From: Pseudomonas trivialis
GTDB lineage: Bacteria; Pseudomonadota; Gammaproteobacteria; Pseudomonadales; Pseudomonadaceae
Reading direction: 5' to 3'
DNA length: 50,942 nucleotides
NCBI RefSeq assembly: GCF_001439805.1
Contig: NZ_JYLK01000024.1
Coordinates: 1 to 50,942 of the forward strand
Shown piece by piece: positions 25,256-33,188 of the stretch. Numbering within the stretch: position 1 is the first letter of the stretch; each line of letters opens with the position of its first letter. A model generated the notes under the pieces. That model did no database searches, was not told the DNA's origin, and was given only the letters and a program-made list of their open reading frames with translations. The position numbers and the translations under genes were made by a program.

Positions 25256-27322
25256 ATGACGGCGGCAGACAAGGATCATGTGAATTGGCTGGTACAACAA
25301 TCGATGCTGAACGCGGCGCGTCAGCGTGCCCGGCTGTATTCCGGGCAGGGCCGGTTGTGGCAGCAGCCTTACGCGCAGACGCGGCCGCGTGATGCTTCCG
25401 CCTTGTCGTCGGTGTGGTTCACCGCGTACCCGGCCTCGATCGTCACCCGCGAAGACGGCACCGTGCTGGAGGCCCTCGGCGATGAAGCGCTGTGGCATGC
25501 GCTGTCGAAAATCGGCATTCAGGGCATTCACAACGGCCCGCTGAAAAAGTCCGGTGGTCTGTCCGGCACCCGTCATACGCCCACCATCGATGGCAATTTC
25601 GACCGCATCAGTTTCGACATTGACCCGCAGCTGGGCACCGAGGCGCAGTTGCAGGCGCTGACGCGCATGGCCGCCGCGCACAACGCGGTGATCATCGACG
25701 ACGTGATCCCGTCGCACACCGGCAAGGGCGCTGATTTTCGTCTGGCCGAGATGGCCTATGAGGACTATCCGGGGCTCTACCACATGGTGGAAATCCGCGA
25801 AGAAGACTGGCCCCTGCTGCCCGACGTCGCCGAAGGGCGTGATGCGCAGAACCTCAGCCCGTTGCAGGTGGATGCCCTGCGCGACAAGCACTACATCGTT
25901 GGCCAACTGCAACGGGTGATCTTCTTCGAGCCCGGTGTGAAGGAAACCGACTGGAGCGCCACGCCGGTGGTCCTGGGCGTCGACGGCAAACCACGGCGCT
26001 GGGTGTACCTGCATTATTTCAAGGAAGGCCAGCCGTCGCTCAACTGGCTTGACCCTTCATTCGCCGCGCAGCAAATGATCATCGGCGACGCCCTGCACGC
26101 GATCGACGTGATGGGCGCGAAGATCCTGCGCCTGGATGCCAACGGCTTCCTCGGTGTCGAGCGCAAGCTGGACGGCACCGCCTGGTCGGAAAGCCATCCG
26201 CTGTCGATCACCGGCAACCAGTTGCTCGGCGGCGCGATTCGCAAGGCCGGCGGTTTCAGCTTCCAGGAATTGAACCTCACGGTGGACGACATCGCCTCGA
26301 TGTCCCACGGCGGGGCGGACCTGTCCTACGACTTCATCACCCGGCCGGCCTACCAGCACGCCTTGCTGATGGGCGATGCGGAATTCCTGCGCCTGATGCT
26401 GCGCCAGATGCACAGTTTGGGCATTGACCCGGGCTCGCTGATTCACGCGCTGCAAAACCACGATGAACTGACCCTGGAACTGGTGCACTTCTGGACCCTG
26501 CACGCCCACGACAGCTTCCTGTACCAGGGCCAGACCTTCCCCGGCAACATCCTGCGCGAGCACATCCGCGAGCAGATGTATGAGCGCCTGACCGGCGAGC
26601 ATGCGCCGTACAACCTCAAGTTCGTCACCAACGGGGTGTCGTGCACCACGGCCAGCATCATCACGGCGGCGCTGGGCATTCGTGACCTGGACGCGATCAC
26701 GCCGGCCGATATTCAGCAAATTCGCCAGATCCATTTGCTGCTGGTGATGTACAACGCCATGCAGCCTGGCGTGTTTGCGTTGTCCGGCTGGGACCTGGTG
26801 GGCGCGTTGCCGTTGGCGGCCGATGAGGTGGCCCACCTGATGCAGGACGGCGATACCCGCTGGATCCACCGTGGCGCCTACGACCTGGTGGACCTGAACC
26901 CCGAGGCCGAACTGTCGGCCGGGCAGATGCCACGCTCCAAATCCCTGTACGGCAGTTTGACCCGTCAGTTGCAGGACCCGGAGTCGTTCGCCTCCCAGCT
27001 GCAAAAAATCCTCGGCGTGCGCCGCGCCTATGATATTGCCGCGAGCCGCCAGATCCTGGTACCGGACGTCGAACACCCGGGCTTGCTGGTGATGGTCCAC
27101 GAACTGCCGGCCGGCAAGGGCACGCAGATTACCGCGCTGAACTTCGGCGCCACGCCGATCACGGAAACCCTGCACCTGCCCAATATTGCGCCTGGGCCGG
27201 TAGTGGACATCATCAATGAGCGAGTCGAGGGCGATTTGACGGAAGAGGGTGAGTTCACCATCACGCTGGATGCCTACGAAGGGCTGGCGCTGCGGGTGGT
27301 GAGCAACACACCGATGCTGTGA
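25256..27322 (+). CDS. treS: trehalose synthase (maltose alpha-D-glucosyltransferase), GH13 (688 aa)
   Basis: The sequence closely follows the TreS described from Pseudomonas stutzeri, which is about 689 residues with no fused maltokinase. GH13 landmarks include VIIDDVIPSHTGKG (region I), nucleophile Asp294 in LRLDANGFLG (region II), the acid Glu in FSFQELNLT (region III) and LQNHDELTLE (region IV, conserved His-Asp). The enzyme interconverts maltose and trehalose by intramolecular rearrangement in the cytosol. The start at 25256 is supported by homology (NWLVQQSMLNAARQRARLY follows). It is a single-gene unit bounded by a terminator upstream and a convergent gene downstream. Glycogen or GlgE-pathway partners are not nearby. 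Confidence 0.95.
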   Translation: MTAADKDHVNWLVQQSMLNAARQRARLYSGQGRLWQQPYAQTRPRDASALSSVWFTAYPASIVTREDGTVLEALGDEALWHALSKIGIQGIHNGPLKKSGGLSGTRHTPTIDGNFDRISFDIDPQLGTEAQLQALTRMAAAHNAVIIDDVIPSHTGKGADFRLAEMAYEDYPGLYHMVEIREEDWPLLPDVAEGRDAQNLSPLQVDALRDKHYIVGQLQRVIFFEPGVKETDWSATPVVLGVDGKPRRWVYLHYFKEGQPSLNWLDPSFAAQQMIIGDALHAIDVMGAKILRLDANGFLGVERKLDGTAWSESHPLSITGNQLLGGAIRKAGGFSFQELNLTVDDIASMSHGGADLSYDFITRPAYQHALLMGDAEFLRLMLRQMHSLGIDPGSLIHALQNHDELTLELVHFWTLHAHDSFLYQGQTFPGNILREHIREQMYERLTGEHAPYNLKFVTNGVSCTTASIITAALGIRDLDAITPADIQQIRQIHLLLVMYNAMQPGVFALSGWDLVGALPLAADEVAHLMQDGDTRWIHRGAYDLVDLNPEAELSAGQMPRSKSLYGSLTRQLQDPESFASQLQKILGVRRAYDIAASRQILVPDVEHPGLLVMVHELPAGKGTQITALNFGATPITETLHLPNIAPGPVVDIINERVEGDLTEEGEFTITLDAYEGLALRVVSNTPML

Positions 27323-27350
27323 TGAGAGTGCCTGGGGTGCCACTGGGACC

Positions 27351-27677
27351 TCAGGCAGTCAGCGATGCATGCCACTGTGAATAGGGCGTGTTGCCGACCT
27401 TGTGCCGGTTCAAGTCCGGTGCTCCGTCATCCCACCATACCGGGCCGCGTTCGCCCAGCGCGACCTTGGCCGTCTGCACGTTTGCCCTCGCAACCTTCAA
27501 CGCGACCGAATCACCCGAGGCCTTGGCGGCTTTCACTTCGCGCCTCGCGGCCATCAATTGGTTGACCAGCTCCTGCCTGACGTCGTCAGGCAATGACGGG
27601 TTGCTGCACCGCCACAACGTGCCCTTGACCACGAAGTAGCGACCGTCCGGTGTGCTCGGATACACCTGTGCGCTCAC
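27351..27677 (-). CDS. unknown 108-aa protein translationally coupled to ligD
   Basis: The GTG start overlaps the LigD stop codon (GTGA), so translation is coupled to the fusion upstream. The protein is basic and soluble, with the segment KGTLWRCSNPSLPDDVRQ at about residues 18-35, a helical Ala/Lys-rich middle (about 40-75) and a C-terminal motif RGPVWWDDGAPDLNRHKVGN. No membrane segment or known fold was recognised. The overlap with ligD suggests a role in the same process, DNA end joining or repair, but that is inference from context. Confidence 0.78.
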   Translation of the reverse strand: MSAQVYPSTPDGRYFVVKGTLWRCSNPSLPDDVRQELVNQLMAARREVKAAKASGDSVALKVARANVQTAKVALGERGPVWWDDGAPDLNRHKVGNTPYSQWHASLTA

Positions 27678-30600
27678 TTCAAACCGATGCGTTTACGCAT
27701 CTGGGCCGTGATGGTTTGTCGGGTTCCCGGCAGATCGGCCCACGGGTCGGTGTCCAGTTCGCCCAGGCGCTCATGCAGATTACGCACGGTCCACTGGTTG
27801 GCGCCCTTGAGGTCTTTCAACTCCTCCTTGAAGATCGGCACCGACACCGGCAAGCCCTCACGGCTGCGCGCTGCGTAAGCGCAGATGGTGGTGGCGCCCA
27901 GGCCATTGCGCAGGTAGTCGATGAAAATCCGCCCCACCCGGTTTTTCGGCCCGGAGACCGCCGAGAACCGGTCCGGCAGCAAGTTGGCAATATGCTTGAC
28001 CACCGCGTGGCTGAAGCTTTTGACCGCATCCCAGTCCGCCTTCGGCGTCAGCGGCACGACAATGTGAATACCCTTGCCGCCGCTGGTCTTGAGAAAGGAC
28101 TTGAGCCCCAGTTCGTCCAGTACCGTCAAGGTCAATTGAGTGGCCTCGATCATGCTTTTCCAGGGCAGTGCCGGGTCCGGGTCCAGGTCAAGAATGAAGC
28201 GGTCGGGTTTTTGCAGGTTTTTTGACACGGCATTCCAGGTGTGCAGCTCGAGGGTGTTCATCTGCACCGCGCCCACCAGTGCTTCGAGGTTGTTGATCAG
28301 CATCACCGGTTGGCCGGTTTCTTCCTTGCCGATGATCTCGAGGCCGGGAATCGCCAGGTGTTCTGCGTTTTTTTGAAAAAACAGCTCGCCATCAATGCCA
28401 TCCGGCGCACGCACCAGGGCGACAGGCCGGTTGAGCAGCTGCGGCAGGATCCATTCGCTGACGCCGATGTAATAGTCCGCCAGGTCCCGTTTGGTCGTGC
28501 CGCTGGCGGGATCGATCACGCGTTGAGGGTGGGTGAGCCTGAGTGTGGTAGAACCGTTTTTGTCGGATGCAGTCTTGGTCATCGCCTTGGTCTTCCTGGC
28601 GGTTTTGGGTTTGACGGCGGGGGCAGGGCGCTCTTCGGTAATCGACTTGGCGGGCTTGTCGTTGCGCAGCCCGTGAAACACCGCCTGCCTGACGGAGCCG
28701 TCCCGGGTGATTTCGGCGAAGGCGACTTCCGCGAGCAGCGCGGGCTTGAGCCAGTGCACGCCCTTGGCCTCGAACCCCGTTGGCGGGTTGACCACCACGG
28801 GTTTCTTGACCTCAAGCGGGGTCAGTTGCGCGAAGAGCGCCGCCAATGTGGCCTGGTTGAAGCCGGTACCGACTTTGCCCGCGTAGCGCAGTTCGCCGCT
28901 GTCGTCATCATGCAACCCCAGCAACAGTGCGCCGAACTTGCTGCGCGAGCCCTTGGGTTCGGTATAACCGACGATGACGAACTCCTGGCGCCGCTTGCAT
29001 TTGAGTTTGATCCAGTCGCCGCTGCGCCGTGACTGGTACGCACTGCCCACGCGCTTGCCGATCAGACCTTCCATGTGCATGTCGCAGGCGCTGTTGAGCA
29101 GTGCCTCGGGCGTTTCGGCGAAGTCCGCCGAATACTTGAGTACCTCGTCGTCGCTGCGCTCCAGCACCTTGGCCAGGGCGCCTCGACGTTGCTCCAGCGG
29201 CACCTTGCGCAGGTCCATGCCGTTGAGAAAGGGCAGGTCGAACAGGTAGTAAACGATGTTGCCGCTGCGCGCCTGCTCGAACGCATTTTGCAAGGCCTGG
29301 AAATCCGGCACGCCCTGTTCATTGGCCACCACCACTTCGCCATCGAGCCAGGCAGACGTCAGGCCAAGGCTGGCAATCGCTTCGGCCTGGCGCGGCAGCT
29401 TATGCGTCCAGTCGTTGCCGTTGCGCGTGAATAATTGCACCTTGGCGTCTTCCACCCGAGCCAGGATGCGGTAGCCGTCGAACTTGATTTCATAGCGCCA
29501 GTCACCCTCAGGCGCAGAATCCACCAACGTGGCCAGTTCAGGCTTGAGGCTTTGCGGCAGCGCGGACGCAACGGCATTCTCCAGCTTTTTTGCGCGTGTG
29601 GGCCTGGCGCGCTTGGCGGGGTCCTTGTCGACGGGTCTGGCCTGCGCCGCCTTGGGCTTTTTCGGCACGATGGTGCGCTCGCTGAGCACACTGTGGGGCT
29701 CGGCATCGACCACGTCGTAATCGCTTTCGGGGCGAGCGAATTCGTCCTGATGCTTGATCAGAAACCATTGCTCCTGCTTGCCCGGCATATGCGTCTTGAC
29801 CAGGTTCCACACGCCACCCAGCTTTTCGCCCTGCAGCTCGAATTTGAGGCGGCCTTTGGCGTAGGCTTGCGCCGGGTCAGACAGCGGCTTCCAGATGCCG
29901 CGGTCCCACACGATGACGTCGCCAGCGCCGTAATGGCCCTCGGGAATACTGCCTTCAAAGGTCGCATAGTCCAGCGGGTGATCTTCGACGTGCACGGCCA
30001 GGCGCTTGTTTTTCGGGTCCAGCGAGGGGCCCTTGGGCACGGCCCAGCTTTTGAGGGTGCCGTCGAGTTCGAGGCGAAAGTCGTAATGCAGGCGGCTAGC
30101 GTCGTGCTTTTGAATGCAGAACTGCAGGGCGTTCGGTTCCATGTGTTTCTTGCCCCTGGATGCGCTGCCTGCGGGCTCCGAGGTCGCGTCAAAATCACGT
30201 TTGTGGTGGTACTGCTCCAGGGCTTTGTTCGTCTGCGGCTTTTTCTTTGCGCGGCTTTTGCGCGATGACAGCTCGATCCAGGTGGGCGCATGATCACTGG
30301 CGTGTTCCTCGCCGCGCACCCAGGCGTCCACACCGGCGTTTTTGAGATACGGGGCGAGTACCGGGTTGAGCAACAGATGGTCGATACGCAGGCCGGAATT
30401 TTTTTGCCAGTGTTGCCGGAAGTAATCCCAGAACGTGTAGACCCGCTCCTCGGGATACAGGTGGCGCACCGAGTCGATCCAGCCCTGGTCCAGCAACCGT
30501 TGATAGCACTCGCGGCTCTGCGGCTGGAGCAGGGCATCCTTGAGCCATGAACGGGTGTTGTAGATATCGAAGTCGGTGGGCACCACGTTGAAATCCCCCG

Positions 30601-31042
30601 CCAGCACCACCGGGTGTTCGCTCGATTGCAGCGTGCGGGCATGCTTGATCAGGTGCTCGAACCACTTGAGCTTGTACTCGAACTTGGGGCCCGGCTGCGG
30701 GTTGCCGTTGGGCAGGTACAGGCAACCGACCACCATGCCATGCACCGCGGCTTCGAGGTAGCGCGACTGCGAGTCGTCCTCCGCGCCGGGCAAGCCTTTG
30801 TGGATCAGCAGCGGTTCGGCGTCGCGGGCGAGAATCGCCACGCCATTCCACGCGGCCTGCCCATGGTGCAGGCAACCATAGCCGGCCGCCTCCAGTTCGG
30901 CAGCGGGGAAGGCTTTGTCCTGAGCCTTGAGTTCCTGCAGGCAGACAATGTCCGGCCGCTCTTTCTTCAGCCACTGCAACAGGTTAGGCAACCGCGCGCC
31001 GATGCCGTTGACGTTGAATGTGGCGATTCTGAGGTTCTGCAT
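27674..31042 (-). CDS. ligD: exonuclease III fused to LigD (phosphoesterase-ligase-polymerase), 1122 aa
   Basis: Residues 1-262 are a complete exonuclease III/AP endonuclease: Asn10 and Asn12 in FNVNGIGAR, Glu37 in LQELKAQD, LAGDFNVVP, LRIDHLLL and EHASDHAPTW. A basic linker (RKSRAKKKPQ) leads without stop into a full LigD: 3'-phosphoesterase (about 285-430; LHYDFRLELDG), ATP-dependent ligase (about 500-810; adenylated Lys520 in YEIKFDGYR; EGLIGKR; DWIKLKCKRR) and polymerase-primase (about 850-1115; Asp952 and Asp954 in LDLDPDP; TSGGKGIHIVVPL). Pseudomonas LigD is usually about 840-870 residues starting near the phosphoesterase, with exonuclease III separate. I see no internal start with a ribosome site at the joint. 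Start: AAGGA at 8 nt. Expected role: bacterial non-homologous end joining and base repair. No ku gene is in the window. Confidence 0.9.
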   Translation of the reverse strand: MQNLRIATFNVNGIGARLPNLLQWLKKERPDIVCLQELKAQDKAFPAAELEAAGYGCLHHGQAAWNGVAILARDAEPLLIHKGLPGAEDDSQSRYLEAAVHGMVVGCLYLPNGNPQPGPKFEYKLKWFEHLIKHARTLQSSEHPVVLAGDFNVVPTDFDIYNTRSWLKDALLQPQSRECYQRLLDQGWIDSVRHLYPEERVYTFWDYFRQHWQKNSGLRIDHLLLNPVLAPYLKNAGVDAWVRGEEHASDHAPTWIELSSRKSRAKKKPQTNKALEQYHHKRDFDATSEPAGSASRGKKHMEPNALQFCIQKHDASRLHYDFRLELDGTLKSWAVPKGPSLDPKNKRLAVHVEDHPLDYATFEGSIPEGHYGAGDVIVWDRGIWKPLSDPAQAYAKGRLKFELQGEKLGGVWNLVKTHMPGKQEQWFLIKHQDEFARPESDYDVVDAEPHSVLSERTIVPKKPKAAQARPVDKDPAKRARPTRAKKLENAVASALPQSLKPELATLVDSAPEGDWRYEIKFDGYRILARVEDAKVQLFTRNGNDWTHKLPRQAEAIASLGLTSAWLDGEVVVANEQGVPDFQALQNAFEQARSGNIVYYLFDLPFLNGMDLRKVPLEQRRGALAKVLERSDDEVLKYSADFAETPEALLNSACDMHMEGLIGKRVGSAYQSRRSGDWIKLKCKRRQEFVIVGYTEPKGSRSKFGALLLGLHDDDSGELRYAGKVGTGFNQATLAALFAQLTPLEVKKPVVVNPPTGFEAKGVHWLKPALLAEVAFAEITRDGSVRQAVFHGLRNDKPAKSITEERPAPAVKPKTARKTKAMTKTASDKNGSTTLRLTHPQRVIDPASGTTKRDLADYYIGVSEWILPQLLNRPVALVRAPDGIDGELFFQKNAEHLAIPGLEIIGKEETGQPVMLINNLEALVGAVQMNTLELHTWNAVSKNLQKPDRFILDLDPDPALPWKSMIEATQLTLTVLDELGLKSFLKTSGGKGIHIVVPLTPKADWDAVKSFSHAVVKHIANLLPDRFSAVSGPKNRVGRIFIDYLRNGLGATTICAYAARSREGLPVSVPIFKEELKDLKGANQWTVRNLHERLGELDTDPWADLPGTRQTITAQMRKRIGLK

Positions 31043-31196
31043 GGCCTCGATCCTTCAATGTTCTCGGTGCTTTCTTATCCGAGTGGTGAAGAACGGAGCG
31101 AGTTCTAAATTTGTTGCAGGGCAGGGCACCCCGCATCCCGGTTGAACTGCCAGCGGCTTGGGCTGCCGAAACACAGACCACCCAGAGGACACTGCG

Positions 31197-31319
31197 ATGA
31201 CTGAAGAAAAGAAGAAGCAACCGGAACAGGAACAGCAGACACCCGCGCATTCCACCGAGCAGGAGCGTGAGCGTTTGAAGGACTTCAACAAGGACGGCAT
31301 TCCGCCAGGGGCCTGCTGA
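31197..31319 (+). CDS. 40-residue charged protein
   Basis: The 41-codon frame has AGAGGA at 7 nt before its ATG. The product is hydrophilic, Lys-rich at the N-terminus (TEEKKKQPEQEQQ) and Glu/Arg-rich in the middle, ending FNKDGIPPGAC with a single Cys. It is divergent from the ExoIII-LigD gene with 154 nt between starts. It is probably disordered or a short helix; function unknown. Confidence 0.55.
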   Translation: MTEEKKKQPEQEQQTPAHSTEQERERLKDFNKDGIPPGAC

Positions 31320-31342
31320 CCTGTACCTGTGCTATCGGTTTT

Positions 31343-32002
31343 TTATGTGAAGGTATTTATATCGATACCCTCGGTGGCCAACGCCCGTTGCACGGCAGGC
31401 CTTTCGATAATTGACTGAATACGTTGAGTCCAGCGGGGGAAATGCAGGCTCATGTCTATATCGAGCCACTTTCCCCACATCCAGAAAACCAGCAGCACTG
31501 GATGAACAATGTTGTAAGCCGCGCCATCAGCGCGCGCTGCAAGGCGCTGCTCGATAAACCGGTAGCTTTCCATCACAGTGCTGCGGCCTTTTTCAATGAC
31601 CGCAGGAAATAAACGTTTATCGTCGACAAACCGTTGCGGCCGCCAGACTTGGCCATACCCAAGGCCGTGCACGGTTCCTGATAACCAATTCAGCCACTCC
31701 AGAGTTCGTGCCGACTCATCTGGCGTGTCCGCGATAAAGCGCGCCGGTGAAGACTGGTTTGCCAGATAGAACAAAATCGCAGGCAGTTCGGTTAGCACGC
31801 CCGTTTGTTCACCTATGGAACCGTCCAGGCAGAGCAGAGCGGGTACTCGGCCTTTCGGGTTGATATTCAAATATTGCGCAGTGTGTGTGCCGATGCCTTT
31901 CACTGCCGAGCGCAACTGCAGCTCGAACGGCACGCCCAGTTCCTCAAGAAGAATATGGGCCGCAAGTGAGCAGGCACCGGGTGAGTAATAGAGAAGGTAC
32001 AT
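31343..32002 (-). CDS. glutathione S-transferase family protein (219 aa)
   Basis: It has an N-terminal thioredoxin-like domain (residues 1-82) beginning YLLYYSPGACSLAAHILLEELG, with Cys11 in the position used by beta-class bacterial GSTs, and the cis-Pro region GRVPALL. The C-terminal helical domain covers about 90-219. The length is normal for the family. The start follows GAGGCC. It probably conjugates or reduces electrophiles with glutathione. It is a single gene convergent with the 40-residue gene. The substrate cannot be inferred. Confidence 0.9.
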   Translation of the reverse strand: MYLLYYSPGACSLAAHILLEELGVPFELQLRSAVKGIGTHTAQYLNINPKGRVPALLCLDGSIGEQTGVLTELPAILFYLANQSSPARFIADTPDESARTLEWLNWLSGTVHGLGYGQVWRPQRFVDDKRLFPAVIEKGRSTVMESYRFIEQRLAARADGAAYNIVHPVLLVFWMWGKWLDIDMSLHFPRWTQRIQSIIERPAVQRALATEGIDINTFT

Positions 32003-32100
32003 ACAGGCCTCGTAAACGCGTGTGGGTGGCTTTTATTGATGCGGTCAATACCGTTCAGATTGTGAGAAATGACCAGGTCCGACAACCACCTATTGCCTCT

Positions 32101-32235
32101 TGTGGCGAGCGGGCTTGCCCCGCGTTGGGCTGCGCAGCAGCCCCAAAACCCGTCACCGCGCAGTGCCTGAGACAGCGCATTCATCTTTATCGGGGCTGCT
32201 GCGCAGCCCAACGCGGGGCAAGCCCGCTCGCCACA
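32101..32235. repeat. REPIN, copy 3
   Basis: A 135-bp inverted REP pair with the same TGTGGCGAGCGGGCTTGCCC ends and inner CCGCGTTGGGCTGCGCAGCAGCCCC arms on both sides. This copy is the most symmetric of the four. It lies in the 374-nt gap between the GST gene and the 242-aa gene (32003-32376). Apart from this element and a weak leader before 32377, I see nothing in that gap. Confidence 0.9.
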
Positions 32236-32376
32236 AAAGCCCTGGCGGCCGATGTTCGACACCAAAGTCGACATCATCGTCGCGTTTCTTGCAACCGGTT
32301 CACTTCAGCAGACGCTAAAGCCCGGCCCATCGTCGTCGATAAAGTCTATGAGCCCCACCAATCAAGGACTGATGAA

Positions 32377-33105
32377 ATGACTCCTCCCGTTAGCGCCGCC
32401 TATACCCCGCCAGCCAACACCAGCCTCATGCCTTCCGGCCAGACGCTCGTGGTGCAGCCACTGACAGACGCTGCAAAAGAAGCGCTGGCAACCGCCTCCC
32501 CGGCGGCCGTCTACCATCCCAGTCCGAGTGGACCAGCAGGCACCACGGCGAAGCCCCCTGAGGTTTTCGACACCTGGATCGGTCGCTCCCAATCGCGGGA
32601 ATTCCCTCGACTCGTTGAGATCGCCTCCGGGGCGCTGAGCACGCTGAAGGCGTCCTTCAAGGTGTTCGAGTCGACGCTGGCGGTCACCGCTCCCGACCTG
32701 GCCGCAAAAGAGTATGGCTTCACCGTGGAGGCGGACGGCAGCCTGAAAGTGCGCGATACGGCCAGCCAGCTCAGCCGCACGGATACCCGGCGGCTGACGG
32801 AACTGCTCAATCAATCCCTCGCTTTGAAAACCGCAGCCGTGGCCTACCGCAACGCCGCCATCGACACGGTGGACGCCGATTCGGTGCAAGCAGGCCTGGG
32901 CTTTTACAGCCTGACCAACGAAAACTTCGCCAGGACCATTGATCTGGCGCCGCTGTTAAGGCAGTTCGATCCATCGGATTTGAAAAGGATCGAGGACCGG
33001 CTTTTTATCACCCAACTGTCCTACAGAGGCGAGCGGGCGACAGCCGAGACGGAGGATGCAATGTACGAGCGGCGCGCGGCGCAGCGGTTCAGCGTGCAGG
33101 TTTGA
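32377..33105 (+). CDS. protein of unknown function, possibly secreted or effector-like (242 aa)
   Basis: The ATG follows AAGGAC at about 10 nt. The N-terminal 75 residues are rich in Pro, Ala, Ser and Thr with no signal peptide, a composition seen in secreted effectors. The remainder is helical and charged (SREFPRLVEIASGALSTLKA; RRLTELLNQSLALKTAAVAY) and ends MYERRAAQRFSVQV. There is no Cys and no membrane helix. I recognise no family. It stands alone between a REPIN and the ABC exporter. A type III or type VI-style cargo is only a guess from composition. Confidence 0.72.
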   Translation: MTPPVSAAYTPPANTSLMPSGQTLVVQPLTDAAKEALATASPAAVYHPSPSGPAGTTAKPPEVFDTWIGRSQSREFPRLVEIASGALSTLKASFKVFESTLAVTAPDLAAKEYGFTVEADGSLKVRDTASQLSRTDTRRLTELLNQSLALKTAAVAYRNAAIDTVDADSVQAGLGFYSLTNENFARTIDLAPLLRQFDPSDLKRIEDRLFITQLSYRGERATAETEDAMYERRAAQRFSVQV

Positions 33106-33132
33106 TCCCCGCGAGCCCGCACACTGATCCCC

Positions 33133-33180
33133 CCAAAGCAATCGTTAACTGGCAGAATCCCCCCAACTTGATTGCTTTGG
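33133..33180 (+). promoter_or_regulatory. long inverted repeat whose right arm overlaps the exporter's ribosome site
   Basis: Perfect 11-bp arms, CCAAAGCAATC at 33133-33143 and GATTGCTTTGG at 33170-33180, are separated by 26 nt. The right arm ends in TTTGG of the TTTGGAG ribosome site for the ABC exporter at 33189. Pairing in the RNA could hide that site, or the repeat could be a protein operator. Confidence 0.45.
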
Positions 33181-33188
33181 AGACCACC

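Noticed and set aside
31343..33105. A toxin-immunity or type VI cargo locus around the 242-residue gene
   Set aside because: No Hcp, VgrG, PAAR or Rhs-type sequence and no small partner gene is present.
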